Source: Mesorhizobium sp. (GTDB lineage: Bacteria > Pseudomonadota > Alphaproteobacteria > Rhizobiales > Rhizobiaceae). Taken from it: 64,000 nucleotides of DNA. Within the stretch, counting starts at the first letter, position 1, and every line of letters starts with the position of its first letter. A model generated the notes under the pieces. The model saw only the letters and a list, made by a program, of their open reading frames with translations. It searched no databases and had not been told where the DNA came from. This document shows, one piece after another, positions 51,585 through 59,746 of this stretch. The position numbers were made by a program, and so were the translations under genes. The stretch lies in NCBI RefSeq assembly GCF_024710845.1, contig NZ_JANJTZ010000066.1, positions 124,001 to 188,000 on the forward strand, written 5' to 3'.

Positions 51585-52508
51585 TCAGAACGGAACCTTC
51601 AGGCCGTGCGCGGCGGCGGCCTTGCCGACGAGGTTGCGGTTCTGCTCGAACGCGTTCTGCATCGTGTGCAGGATACCGGTATCACAGATCCGGCCGAAGG
51701 CCCTTTCGACCGCTTCCGGCGACAGCTCGTCTTCGGTGAAGTGAACGGCGTCCGTCTCGTTGAGCACAATGCGCGCGAAGCTGCCCGCTGCTCCGCCGAG
51801 GATGACGCGGGAAGGGCCGTTCTCGCTGACGAGATAGAGGACGCCCGGCGTGATCAGCTCGGGCTTCATCAGCGCGACGGCTTCCTTCGGCAGGAGCTCC
51901 TCGGTCATGCGGGTCACCGCCGACGGCGCCAGCATGTTGACGCGGACGTTGTGGCGCTCGCCCTCGAGATGCAGGACGTTCATCAGACCGAGCATGCCGG
52001 CCTTGGCCACACCGTATGCGGCCTGGCCGAAATTGCCGTAGAGGCCGGAGGTCGACGTGGTGAAGAGGATGCGCCCGTACTGCTGCTCGCGCATGATCTC
52101 CCAGACCGCCTTGGTGCAGTAGACCGTGCCGTTGAGGTGGACGTCGAGCACCTTGCGGTAGTCGTCCAGCTCCATCTTGGAGAAGGTCCTGTCGCGCAGG
52201 ATGCCGGCATTGTTGATCAGGATGTCGACGCGCCCCCACTTGTCCTTCGCTAGGGCGACCATCGCAGCCACCTGTTCGGGGCTCGAAACGTCCGCTCCGT
52301 CAGCGATCGCTTCGCCGCCTGCCGCGCGGATCTGCTCGACGACGGCTTCGGCGATCGCAGAGGACGATCCGCTGCCGTTCACCGCGCCGCCGAGATCGTT
52401 GACGACGACCTTGGCGCCGCGTGCGGCGAGGCCGAGCGCATGTTCCCTGCCGATGCCGTTGCCGGCACCGGTGACGATGGCGACGCGGCCGTCGAAGCGA
52501 ATGGTCAT
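51585..52508 (-). CDS. SDR, (3R)-hydroxyacyl-CoA dehydrogenase-like (MFE-2 type), copy 1
   Basis: 307 aa short-chain dehydrogenase resembling the dehydrogenase part of peroxisomal multifunctional enzyme 2. Cofactor loop TGAGNGIGREHAL, the long insert KVVVNDLGGAVNGSGSSSAI, NNAGILRD, catalytic Ser in TTSTSGLYG and YGVAK with the catalytic Tyr/Lys. It would oxidise a 3-hydroxyacyl-CoA with NAD. The C-terminal 50 residues extend past the SDR core. It starts after GAGGGAGACC and lies 28 bases after copy 2, which it closely resembles: a tandem duplication. Confidence 0.86.
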   Translation of the reverse strand: MTIRFDGRVAIVTGAGNGIGREHALGLAARGAKVVVNDLGGAVNGSGSSSAIAEAVVEQIRAAGGEAIADGADVSSPEQVAAMVALAKDKWGRVDILINNAGILRDRTFSKMELDDYRKVLDVHLNGTVYCTKAVWEIMREQQYGRILFTTSTSGLYGNFGQAAYGVAKAGMLGLMNVLHLEGERHNVRVNMLAPSAVTRMTEELLPKEAVALMKPELITPGVLYLVSENGPSRVILGGAAGSFARIVLNETDAVHFTEDELSPEAVERAFGRICDTGILHTMQNAFEQNRNLVGKAAAAHGLKVPF

Positions 52509-52536
52509 GTTGGTCTCCCTCGTAGACTGCGCCGAA

Positions 52537-53460
52537 CTACAGTGGCGATGCGATCCCCAGGCCGGCGGCAGCCTTCCTGACGAGATAGCTGTTCTGGTCG
52601 AAAGTGTCGGTCACTTCGCGCTGGCCGGCTGCGGACGAAATCTCGTCGAACCGAGCTGCGATCATCTCGGGCGTCCGCCCCTCAGGCGGGAAGAATACAG
52701 CATCGGATTCAAGCAGTCGGATCCGTGCGAAGCAGCCGGAGCCGGCGCTCAGGATGACACGGGCGGGCGCGTTTTCGCTGACCAGATAGAGCACGCCCGG
52801 CGTGACGGTGTCCGGCCCCATAAGGTCGAGCGCCTCCTGCGGCAGAAGGCCGGCGGTGAGGCGTGTCGCGGCCCAGGGCGCGAGAAGGTTGACGCGGATG
52901 CCGTGTTTGGCGCCTTCGATATGGAGGACGTTCATCAGCCCCAGCATGCCGGCCTTGGCGGAGGCATAGGCGGCTTGCGCGAAGGCGCCGTAGAGGCCGG
53001 AGGTGGACGACGTCAACACAATGCGGCCGTAGCCCTGTTCGCGCATGACGTTCCACACTGCCTGGGTGCACAACGTCGTGCCGACGAGATGAACGTCGAG
53101 CACCTTGCGGAAATCGGCCATGTCCATCTTGCCGAAGCTCTTGTCGCGGGTGATGCCGGCATTGTTGACGAGGATGTCGACGCGCCCCCAATGCGCCATC
53201 GCCGTAGCGACCATATCGCGGACCTGGCCCTCGTCGGAGATGTCGGCTCCGTCCGCAATCGCCTCGCCGCCCGCGCGCAGGATCTCGTCCGCCACCGCTT
53301 CCGCCACCGCGGACGAGCGTCCAGCGCCATTGCCGCTTCCGCCGAGATCGTTGACGACCACCTTCGCACCACGCGAGGCCAACGCCAGCGCGTGCGCCCT
53401 GCCGAGGCCGTTGCCGGCGCCCGTGACAATCGCCACGCGTCCGTCGAACCTGATCTCCAT
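52537..53460 (-). CDS. SDR, (3R)-hydroxyacyl-CoA dehydrogenase-like (MFE-2 type), copy 2
   Basis: 307 aa, the same length as copy 1 and similar from end to end. TGAGNGLGRAHAL, VVVNDLGGSGNGAGRSSAV, NNAGITRD, SSTSGLYG and YASAK (catalytic Tyr/Lys) are all intact, so both copies should be active. Differences cluster in the C-terminal third (residues about 230-300), which may change substrate choice. It starts after GGAGGAAGCTCCC and is first in the minus-strand pair, facing the thiolase operon across 449 bases. Confidence 0.86.
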   Translation of the reverse strand: MEIRFDGRVAIVTGAGNGLGRAHALALASRGAKVVVNDLGGSGNGAGRSSAVAEAVADEILRAGGEAIADGADISDEGQVRDMVATAMAHWGRVDILVNNAGITRDKSFGKMDMADFRKVLDVHLVGTTLCTQAVWNVMREQGYGRIVLTSSTSGLYGAFAQAAYASAKAGMLGLMNVLHIEGAKHGIRVNLLAPWAATRLTAGLLPQEALDLMGPDTVTPGVLYLVSENAPARVILSAGSGCFARIRLLESDAVFFPPEGRTPEMIAARFDEISSAAGQREVTDTFDQNSYLVRKAAAGLGIASPL

Positions 53461-53909
53461 GGGAGCTTCCTCCGTTCCCTGATGGAACCACTAATAAGTA
53501 ATCCTCATTACATACGTTGTTTTCGACGTCAATGCAGACGAGAACGGGCAGCGCGAAGCCTGATTTGCCGCCGCACACCGAGATCGGCGCACATCGGCGA
53601 GGACTGCCCTCCGCACAGGTTCGCGCGGACGAAAAGGCTGCAGCGCGGGCGAGCTCTATGACGGGATTTCGCAGATTATCGCCGATTCCACCGCAATTTT
53701 ATCTGGTTCTGCTTCATCCCGCTCCCGACCCGCCTGGGCGTTTTGTCCAGATATGTGGAGAATCGAAATCTCCCGGTGAGTCTCGGCCGCGAACAGATTC
53801 CGCGCGTTGACATGGGATAAGTGAGCGATACACATTATAGGAGTGATGTGTGAGAGCTTGTGCTCGGATCGAGGGGCGTCGTCTCCCTGATCTCGATGAG
53901 GAATGTCAT
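53461..53909. promoter_or_regulatory. Divergent control region between the SDR pair and the thiolase operon
   Basis: 449 bases with no credible gene. It holds ATAAG-TAATC-CTCAT (53494-53508), whose reverse strand reads ATGAG-GATTA-CTTAT, a one-mismatch form of the 15-bp dyad, overlapping the perfect GTAAT-CCTC-ATTAC (53498-53511). ACACAT-N10-ATGTGT lies at 53830-53851, about 60 bases before the thiolase start. These look like operators for the two directions. The centre (53540-53700) is GC-rich and featureless to me. Confidence 0.45.
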
Positions 53910-55094
53910 ATGGAAATCGTTCTGGCGGGAGGCGTTCGCACGCCATTCGGTGATTTTGGCAAGAGCCTGCGCGATGTCCCACTGCAGAAGCTCGGTATTC
54001 ACGCCGTGAAGGCCTCGCTGGACAAGGCCGGCATCAAGGCGACCGATGCCGACAATCTCGTCTTCGGCAATGTTACGCCGGTCGACCGCGAGGCGGCGAT
54101 CGTCAGCCGGGTCATCGCGGTCAATTCAGGCCTGCCCGTCGAGTCGGGCGCGATGGGTGTCAACCGCGGCTGCGCCTCCGGTCTGCAGGCGATCACCACC
54201 GCGGCCGAAAACATCATGTCGGGCGAATCGCGTGTCGGCGTCGCGGCGGGAGGCGAGAATTTCAGCCGCATTCCCTATGTCGCGCGCACCATGCGCTGGG
54301 GCGACACCAAGGGACACGTACAGCTCGAGGATGGCGCGGACGTGATCTACCGGTGCGGCTTCTCGGGCGAACTGATGGGTTCGACCGCGGAAAACGTGGC
54401 CGAGAAATTCGGCTACACACGCGAGGAGATGGACGCCTGGGGCCTGATGAGCCAGCGCCGCGCCCAAGCGGCGATCGAGAGCGGATTCCTGGCCAGACAG
54501 ATCGCGCCCATCGAGGCGCCGGAGGGTCGCGGCACAAAGATGCTGGCGCAGGACGAGTTTCCGCGCTTCGGCATCACTGCTGAAAAGCTCGCGTCGCTGC
54601 GACCCGTGTTCCGCAAGGAAGGCGGGCGCATCACGCCCGGCAGTTCGAGCGGAGTGACCGACGGGGCGGCCGCGATCGTGGTTGCCTCGCGGCAGGCTGC
54701 CGACGATCTCGGCATCACGCCGGACGCGAGGCTGGTCGGCTGGGCGGTCGCGGGCGTGCCGCCGGAGATCATGGGCATCGGCCCGGTGCCGGCGACGCGC
54801 AAGCTGCTCGACAAGTTCGGGCTTAGCATCGACGACATCGACTATTTCGAGATCAACGAGGCCTTCGCCGCAGTCAACATCCATGCGGAACGCGAACTCG
54901 GCATTTCGCGCGACAAGACCAATCTCTATGGCGGCGGCATCTCGCTCGGCCATCCGCCGGGCGCGACCGGGCTACGGATGACGATGACGGCGATCGACCA
55001 CCTGAAGGATACCGGCGGGCGGTACGCGGTGATCACGATGTGCATCGGCGGCGGCCAGGGCATGGCCGGCCTGATCGAGAACATCAGCCATTGA
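53910..55094 (+). CDS. Acetyl-CoA acetyltransferase-type thiolase
   Basis: 394 aa thiolase. The nucleophile is Cys88 in NRGCASGLQAI, followed by GHPPGATG (His) and MCIGGGQG (second Cys). It starts MEIVLAGGVRTPFGDFG at 53910 after GATGAGGA. It is the first of seven plus-strand genes (ligase, hydratase, SDR, binding protein, ligase, carboxylase). With the SDR pair opposite, a complete set of beta-oxidation steps other than the dehydrogenase is present nearby. Confidence 0.9.
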   Translation: MEIVLAGGVRTPFGDFGKSLRDVPLQKLGIHAVKASLDKAGIKATDADNLVFGNVTPVDREAAIVSRVIAVNSGLPVESGAMGVNRGCASGLQAITTAAENIMSGESRVGVAAGGENFSRIPYVARTMRWGDTKGHVQLEDGADVIYRCGFSGELMGSTAENVAEKFGYTREEMDAWGLMSQRRAQAAIESGFLARQIAPIEAPEGRGTKMLAQDEFPRFGITAEKLASLRPVFRKEGGRITPGSSSGVTDGAAAIVVASRQAADDLGITPDARLVGWAVAGVPPEIMGIGPVPATRKLLDKFGLSIDDIDYFEINEAFAAVNIHAERELGISRDKTNLYGGGISLGHPPGATGLRMTMTAIDHLKDTGGRYAVITMCIGGGQGMAGLIENISH

Positions 55095-55166
55095 ACTGAT
55101 ACGCGGAAATGGCACAAACCCAGGGGCGCCGCTGAAGGGCGGCGCGGCAGTGGCGGGAGGAAGAGA

Positions 55167-56735
55167 ATGCTGTTGACGCAGGCGCTGCGGCGCATGGGAC
55201 AACTGGGCGGTGAGCGGATCGCGACCGTCGACGGGAGCGAGCGTCGCACCTGGGCCGAGGTCAATGACCGCGTCGCGCGGCTTGCCGGCGGACTGGAGTC
55301 GCTCGGGGTCGGCGAGGGCGACCGCGTCGCGATTCTGGCGCTCAATTCGGCGCGCTATATGGAGGCCTATTTCGGCATCCTGTGGATGGGCGGCGTCGTG
55401 GTGCCGCTCAACACGCGCTGGAGCTTCGAGGAACTGGCCTATGGGCTCACCGACTCCGAACCCGTCGTCCTGTTCATCGACGCGGCATTCCTGCCGCACC
55501 TGCCCGGTCTTCGCGAGCGCTGGAAGGGCTTGAAGCACGTGGTCTTCATTGGGGCGCCGATGGACGGCTCGGCCGGCCTGATCTCCTACGAGCGTCTGGT
55601 CGCCGAAAACGGTCCGGCGCAGGTCGCACCTCTCGCGCCCGATGCGCTGGGCGTGATCTGTTACACCGGGGGAACCACCGGCCTTGCCAAGGGCGTCATG
55701 CTCTCGCACCTGGCGGTGTGGGCGAGCTCGGTCGCGCTCAGCATCGACTATGCGCATCTGTCGGATCCAGGCACGATCTTCCTGCACGCGATGCCGCTGT
55801 TCCATTCGGGCGGGTCGGCGGTGCTGTTCGCCACCACCATCGCAGGCGGCAGCCACGTCTTCCTCCCGGGCTTCAATCCGCAGCAGTTGCTCAAGACGAT
55901 CCAGGACGAGAAGATCACGCATACGCAGCTGGTGCCGACCATGGTCCGCATGCTGCTCGACCAGCCGGACTTCGCCGCCTATGACGTGTCCTCGCTAAAG
56001 ACGCTCGTCTACGGCGCGGCGCCCATGTCTGCCGCCCAGATCGAGGAGACGCAGGCCAAGCTGCCGCATGTCGGGCTCCAGCAGGGCTACGGACAGACCG
56101 AGCTCGCGCCCTACATCTCGAGCCTCAGGCCGGCCGACCACCGCGCCACAGGGGAAGCGGCCAAACGGATCCGCTCGGCGGGCTATGCGGGGCTATGCTC
56201 AGAAATCACGATCAACAGTCCGGACGGCAAGGAACTGCCTCGCGGCGAGATCGGCGAGGTCTATGTGCGGGGACCGCACATGATGAGCGGCTATTGGCGC
56301 AAGCCGGAAGAGACCAAGACCGCCCTGGTCGATGGGTGGGTGAGGACCGGCGATGCGGGCTACATGGACGAGGGCGGCTACGTATTCCTGGTCGACCGTA
56401 TCAAGGATATGATCGTGACCGGCGGCGAGAACGTCTATTCGACCGAGGTCGAGAATTCGATCGCCCGTCATCCGGCCGTGTCGACGGTCGTCGTCATCGG
56501 CGTGCCGAGCGAAAAGTGGGGCGAGGCGGTGCACGCGATCGTGATGCTCCGTGCCGGCCATTCAGCGACCGCCGGGGAGATCATCGAGCACTCCCGCAAG
56601 CATATCGCGGGCTACAAATGCCCCCGCTCGGTCGAGTTCCGGACAGAGCCGCTGCCGGTTTCGGGTGCAGGCAAGATCCTGAAACGCGAACTGCGCAAGC
56701 CCTATTGGGAGGGCCGGCAATCGATCATCGCCTGA
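55167..56735 (+). CDS. AMP-dependent acyl-CoA synthetase
   Basis: 522 aa ANL ligase. GVICYTGGTTGLAKGVML is the phosphate loop, with GG in place of the common SG. Then QQGYGQTELAPYI, GWVRTGDAGYMDEGGYVFLVD, RIKDMIVTGGENVYSTEVE and the catalytic Lys in SGAGKILKREL follow. It resembles long- or medium-chain fatty acid-CoA ligases. It starts after GGGAGGAAGAGA, 72 bases past the thiolase stop. Likely activates the acid degraded by this operon. Confidence 0.88.
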   Translation: MLLTQALRRMGQLGGERIATVDGSERRTWAEVNDRVARLAGGLESLGVGEGDRVAILALNSARYMEAYFGILWMGGVVVPLNTRWSFEELAYGLTDSEPVVLFIDAAFLPHLPGLRERWKGLKHVVFIGAPMDGSAGLISYERLVAENGPAQVAPLAPDALGVICYTGGTTGLAKGVMLSHLAVWASSVALSIDYAHLSDPGTIFLHAMPLFHSGGSAVLFATTIAGGSHVFLPGFNPQQLLKTIQDEKITHTQLVPTMVRMLLDQPDFAAYDVSSLKTLVYGAAPMSAAQIEETQAKLPHVGLQQGYGQTELAPYISSLRPADHRATGEAAKRIRSAGYAGLCSEITINSPDGKELPRGEIGEVYVRGPHMMSGYWRKPEETKTALVDGWVRTGDAGYMDEGGYVFLVDRIKDMIVTGGENVYSTEVENSIARHPAVSTVVVIGVPSEKWGEAVHAIVMLRAGHSATAGEIIEHSRKHIAGYKCPRSVEFRTEPLPVSGAGKILKRELRKPYWEGRQSIIA

Positions 56736-56795
56736 GGCCGGGAAGCCGGCGCCGCTGACGGCGCCGGATCGAATCCAAACTGCAGAGGTTGTCAC

Positions 56796-57551
56796 ATGCT
56801 GGACGCCGTCCGGCACGGGCCCGTGCTCGTGCTCACGCTCAACTTGCCGAAGAAGAAAAACGCGATCTCGCGCGCCATGTGCGAGGCCATTCTTCGGCAG
56901 CTCGACGAGGTCGGGGCCGATCCGGACATTCGCGCCGTCGTGATCACCGGGGCAAACGGCACGTTCTGCGCAGGCGGCGATTTCGACGACATGCAGGAGC
57001 GCGGGCTGGGCGGCTGGCGCGAACATTTCGACCACGTTATGCGGCTGGCGCGCCGCATGATCTCCTATCCGAAGCCGATCATCGCGGCGGTCGAAGGTTG
57101 GGCGGTCGGCGCGGGTCTGTCGCTTGCGTGCTGTTGCGACCTGATCGTCGCCGCGGAGGACGCGCGCTTCGCCTATGGCTTCGACCGGGTGGGCGTGCTG
57201 CCCGATATGGCGCTCATCCATACGCTGCCGGTGCGGGTTGGTGTCGTCCGCGCCCGCCAGATCATGATCTGGGGCGAGAAGTTCGATGCCGCCAGGGCGA
57301 AGGTCGACGGGCTCGTCGACCGCCTGGCCGCGCCTGGCAAGGCGCTCGATGCCGCACTCGCGGCGGCCGCGGGGGTGACGAACGCCGCGCCGCTGCCGAT
57401 CGCCTACCTCAAATCGTTCACGGCGGAGGGCCTGGACCGCGCGCTCGCCTTCGAGCGGGACTGCGCGTCCGTGCTCTTCACCAGCGCCGATCATGCCGAA
57501 GGCGTGCGGGCATTCAAGGAACGGCGCGAACCCGTCTTCGCCGGCTGCTAG
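56796..57551 (+). CDS. Enoyl-CoA hydratase/isomerase family protein
   Basis: 251 aa crotonase-family protein. GTFCAGGDFDDMQ and EGWAVGAGLSLACCCD form the oxyanion hole. ARFAYGFDRVGVLPDMALIHTLP places Asp at both active-site positions where hydratases have Glu, so isomerase-type chemistry may be more likely than hydration. It lies 60 bases after the ligase and 11 bases before the SDR gene. Confidence 0.82.
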   Translation: MLDAVRHGPVLVLTLNLPKKKNAISRAMCEAILRQLDEVGADPDIRAVVITGANGTFCAGGDFDDMQERGLGGWREHFDHVMRLARRMISYPKPIIAAVEGWAVGAGLSLACCCDLIVAAEDARFAYGFDRVGVLPDMALIHTLPVRVGVVRARQIMIWGEKFDAARAKVDGLVDRLAAPGKALDAALAAAAGVTNAAPLPIAYLKSFTAEGLDRALAFERDCASVLFTSADHAEGVRAFKERREPVFAGC

Positions 57552-57562
57552 GGGAGATACGA

Positions 57563-58417
57563 ATGTTCAAGGATGACCTTCTGGCCGGCAAGCGTATCCT
57601 GATTACGGGTGGCGGAACGGGTCTCGGCAAGAGCATGGCGTCGCGCTTCTCCGAGCTTGGCGCCGACGTGATTATCTGCGGCCGCCGCGAAGCCGTCCTC
57701 AAGGATGCCGCGAAGGAGATGTCGGCTCGGTCCGGCAGGAAGGTCGGGACCAAGGTTCTCGACGTCAGGGATCCCGACGCCGTCGAGCGCGTCTTCGACG
57801 AGATCTGGGCGGATGGCCCCCTGTCGGCGCTGCTCAACAATGCCGCCGGCAACTTCATCGCGCAGACCGAGCGCCTGTCGGCGCGCGCCTTCGACGCGGT
57901 GGCCAGCATCGTGCTGCACGGCACGGCCTATTGCACGCTCGCCGCCGGGCGGCGCTGGATCGAGGCGGGCGACCCCGGCAACATCCTGTCGATCGTCACC
58001 ACCGCGGCCTGGACCGGCCAGCCTTTCACCGCGCCTTCCGCGGCGGCCAAGGCGGGCGTTCTCGCGCTGATGCGGACGCTCGCAGTCGAATGGGGCCCCA
58101 AGGGTATCCGCACCGCCGCGATCGCGCCGGGCTATTTCCACACGGACGGCGCGTGGGACCGGATGTACCCGCAAGGGGCCATCGCCGAGCCGCTGCACAA
58201 CGAGATCCCCGCCCGCCGCATGGGCGATCACTCCGAGCTCGCCGACCTCGCCAGCTACATGATGTCGGACCGCTCCAGCTACATCACCGGCGAATGCATC
58301 GTCATCGACGGCGGACGCTGGCTCTCCGGCACCAACGGTTTCGCCACGCGGCCGCTGTTCACCTGGGACAACGAGCGCTGGGACCACGCACGCGCCGAGA
58401 TGCGCGAGGCCCGATGA
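57563..58417 (+). CDS. SDR, 2,4-dienoyl-CoA reductase-like
   Basis: 284 aa SDR. ITGGGTGLGKSMASRF binds NADP(H), and CGRREAVLKDA has the Arg typical for NADPH use. NNAAGNFI replaces NNAG, and FTAPSAAAKAGVLALMRTLAVEWGP carries SAAAK where most SDRs have YxxxK. From memory this matches the 2,4-dienoyl-CoA reductase group, which removes double bonds at even positions of unsaturated acids. It starts after GGGGAGATACGA. The binding-protein gene follows. Confidence 0.85.
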   Translation: MFKDDLLAGKRILITGGGTGLGKSMASRFSELGADVIICGRREAVLKDAAKEMSARSGRKVGTKVLDVRDPDAVERVFDEIWADGPLSALLNNAAGNFIAQTERLSARAFDAVASIVLHGTAYCTLAAGRRWIEAGDPGNILSIVTTAAWTGQPFTAPSAAAKAGVLALMRTLAVEWGPKGIRTAAIAPGYFHTDGAWDRMYPQGAIAEPLHNEIPARRMGDHSELADLASYMMSDRSSYITGECIVIDGGRWLSGTNGFATRPLFTWDNERWDHARAEMREAR

Positions 58418-58460
58418 AGGCCGGCTGACTTCGGAAATGACTGAACCAGGGAGGAAGGTC

Positions 58461-59690
58461 ATGAAAGGGAAGAGCTTTGCGACACTGAACGCCAGTGTGG
58501 GACGCCGCACGCTGCTGAAGGGAATGGCGGGCGCGGGTGCCGCGCTCGCGGGCATGACCGGCTTCGCGCCGCTGGTCTTCGCCGAGAACGACGTCATCCG
58601 CATCGGCTGGATCCGCGCCACGACCGGGAAGGCGGCGTCGACCTATGCGCCGATCTTCTCCGGCGGCCTCGTCGCAATCGACGAGATCAACGAGGCCGGC
58701 GGTATTCTCGGCCGCAAGGTCGAGCCCTACGAGGTCGACGACGAAGGCAGCCCGTCGACGCAGCCGGCGGTCGCGCGGCGGCTGATCGAGGAGAAGATCA
58801 ACATCGCGGTGGGTCCGGGCGGCAGTTCGCAAGGGCTCGCATCGCTCGCGGTGACATCGCCGGCGAAGATCCTGTCGACGGCCTATGCGCTGTCGGACGA
58901 TTTCGGCGACGCGCAGAAATATCCCTACCACTACCAGTTCGTGCTCAATACGCGCGCCCAGGCGGAGGCCACCGTCCGGCATCTGGTCGACAAGCTCGGG
59001 ATCAGGAAGATCGGCATCCTGCAGGAGCAGACGGCGTTCGGCGAGGCGCTGGGAAAGAACACCGTCGACTTCCTGTCGCAGCGGGGCATCGAGCCAACGA
59101 CTATTCAGACTGTGCCGCTGTCACCGACGACTGTGCTGCCCAACATCGACAACATCCGCAAGTCCGGGGCGGAGGCCGTCTGCGCCTGGGTCAGCCTTCT
59201 GCCGGCCTACGGCATGACGTTCAAGGCGCTGGCCGATCTCGACTGGGCACCGGTGCTGTGCTGCCATCTGTCGGCTCTCAGCGACACGCTGTTCGAGATG
59301 GCACCCGAAAAGGTGTTCGAGAACGCCGTCGCCACCTCCTACAAGAACCTCACCTGGACAGCGGACGAGCCGATCGGGGCGCGGCAGACGGCTTATCTGG
59401 AGAAAATCCGGCAGAAGCCCGATATGGCCGGGCGCGAGCCGATCGCGATGATGGCGCCGTTCTACGACTTCCTCCATGCGATCAAAGCAGTCGCGGAAGA
59501 GAAGAAGTCGCTCGAGTCCGACGCGCTCAAGGCGGGCATGGACGCGCTGACGAACTACGATGCGATGCTCGGCCGCATCAACTTCTCCGCAACGAGCCAC
59601 TCCGGCCATTCGGCGGACAGCCTTGCTCTGGCGAAGCTCCTCTCGGCCCGCGACGAGCGGGCGCGTGGGGCGTTCCGCGAGCGGGCCTGA
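58461..59690 (+). CDS. ABC substrate-binding protein (LivK-type) with Tat signal
   Basis: 409 aa type I periplasmic binding protein. The N-terminus has a twin-arginine motif (ASVGRRTLLKGMAGAGAALAG) and a cleavage-like site near FAPLVFA-END, so it should be exported folded by the Tat system, unlike the two other Liv-type binding proteins here. INEAGGILGRKVEPYEVDDEGS and GPGGSSQGLASLAVTSPAK are typical lobe-1 segments. It starts after GGGAGGAAGGTC. No permease genes are adjacent, so it may share one of the two Liv-type channels. Confidence 0.88.
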   Translation: MKGKSFATLNASVGRRTLLKGMAGAGAALAGMTGFAPLVFAENDVIRIGWIRATTGKAASTYAPIFSGGLVAIDEINEAGGILGRKVEPYEVDDEGSPSTQPAVARRLIEEKINIAVGPGGSSQGLASLAVTSPAKILSTAYALSDDFGDAQKYPYHYQFVLNTRAQAEATVRHLVDKLGIRKIGILQEQTAFGEALGKNTVDFLSQRGIEPTTIQTVPLSPTTVLPNIDNIRKSGAEAVCAWVSLLPAYGMTFKALADLDWAPVLCCHLSALSDTLFEMAPEKVFENAVATSYKNLTWTADEPIGARQTAYLEKIRQKPDMAGREPIAMMAPFYDFLHAIKAVAEEKKSLESDALKAGMDALTNYDAMLGRINFSATSHSGHSADSLALAKLLSARDERARGAFRERA

Positions 59691-59746
59691 GCCGCAACGT
59701 CCGGCCGTCCAGGCGGCCGGACGACTTCCGAGCTGGAGACATGCCG

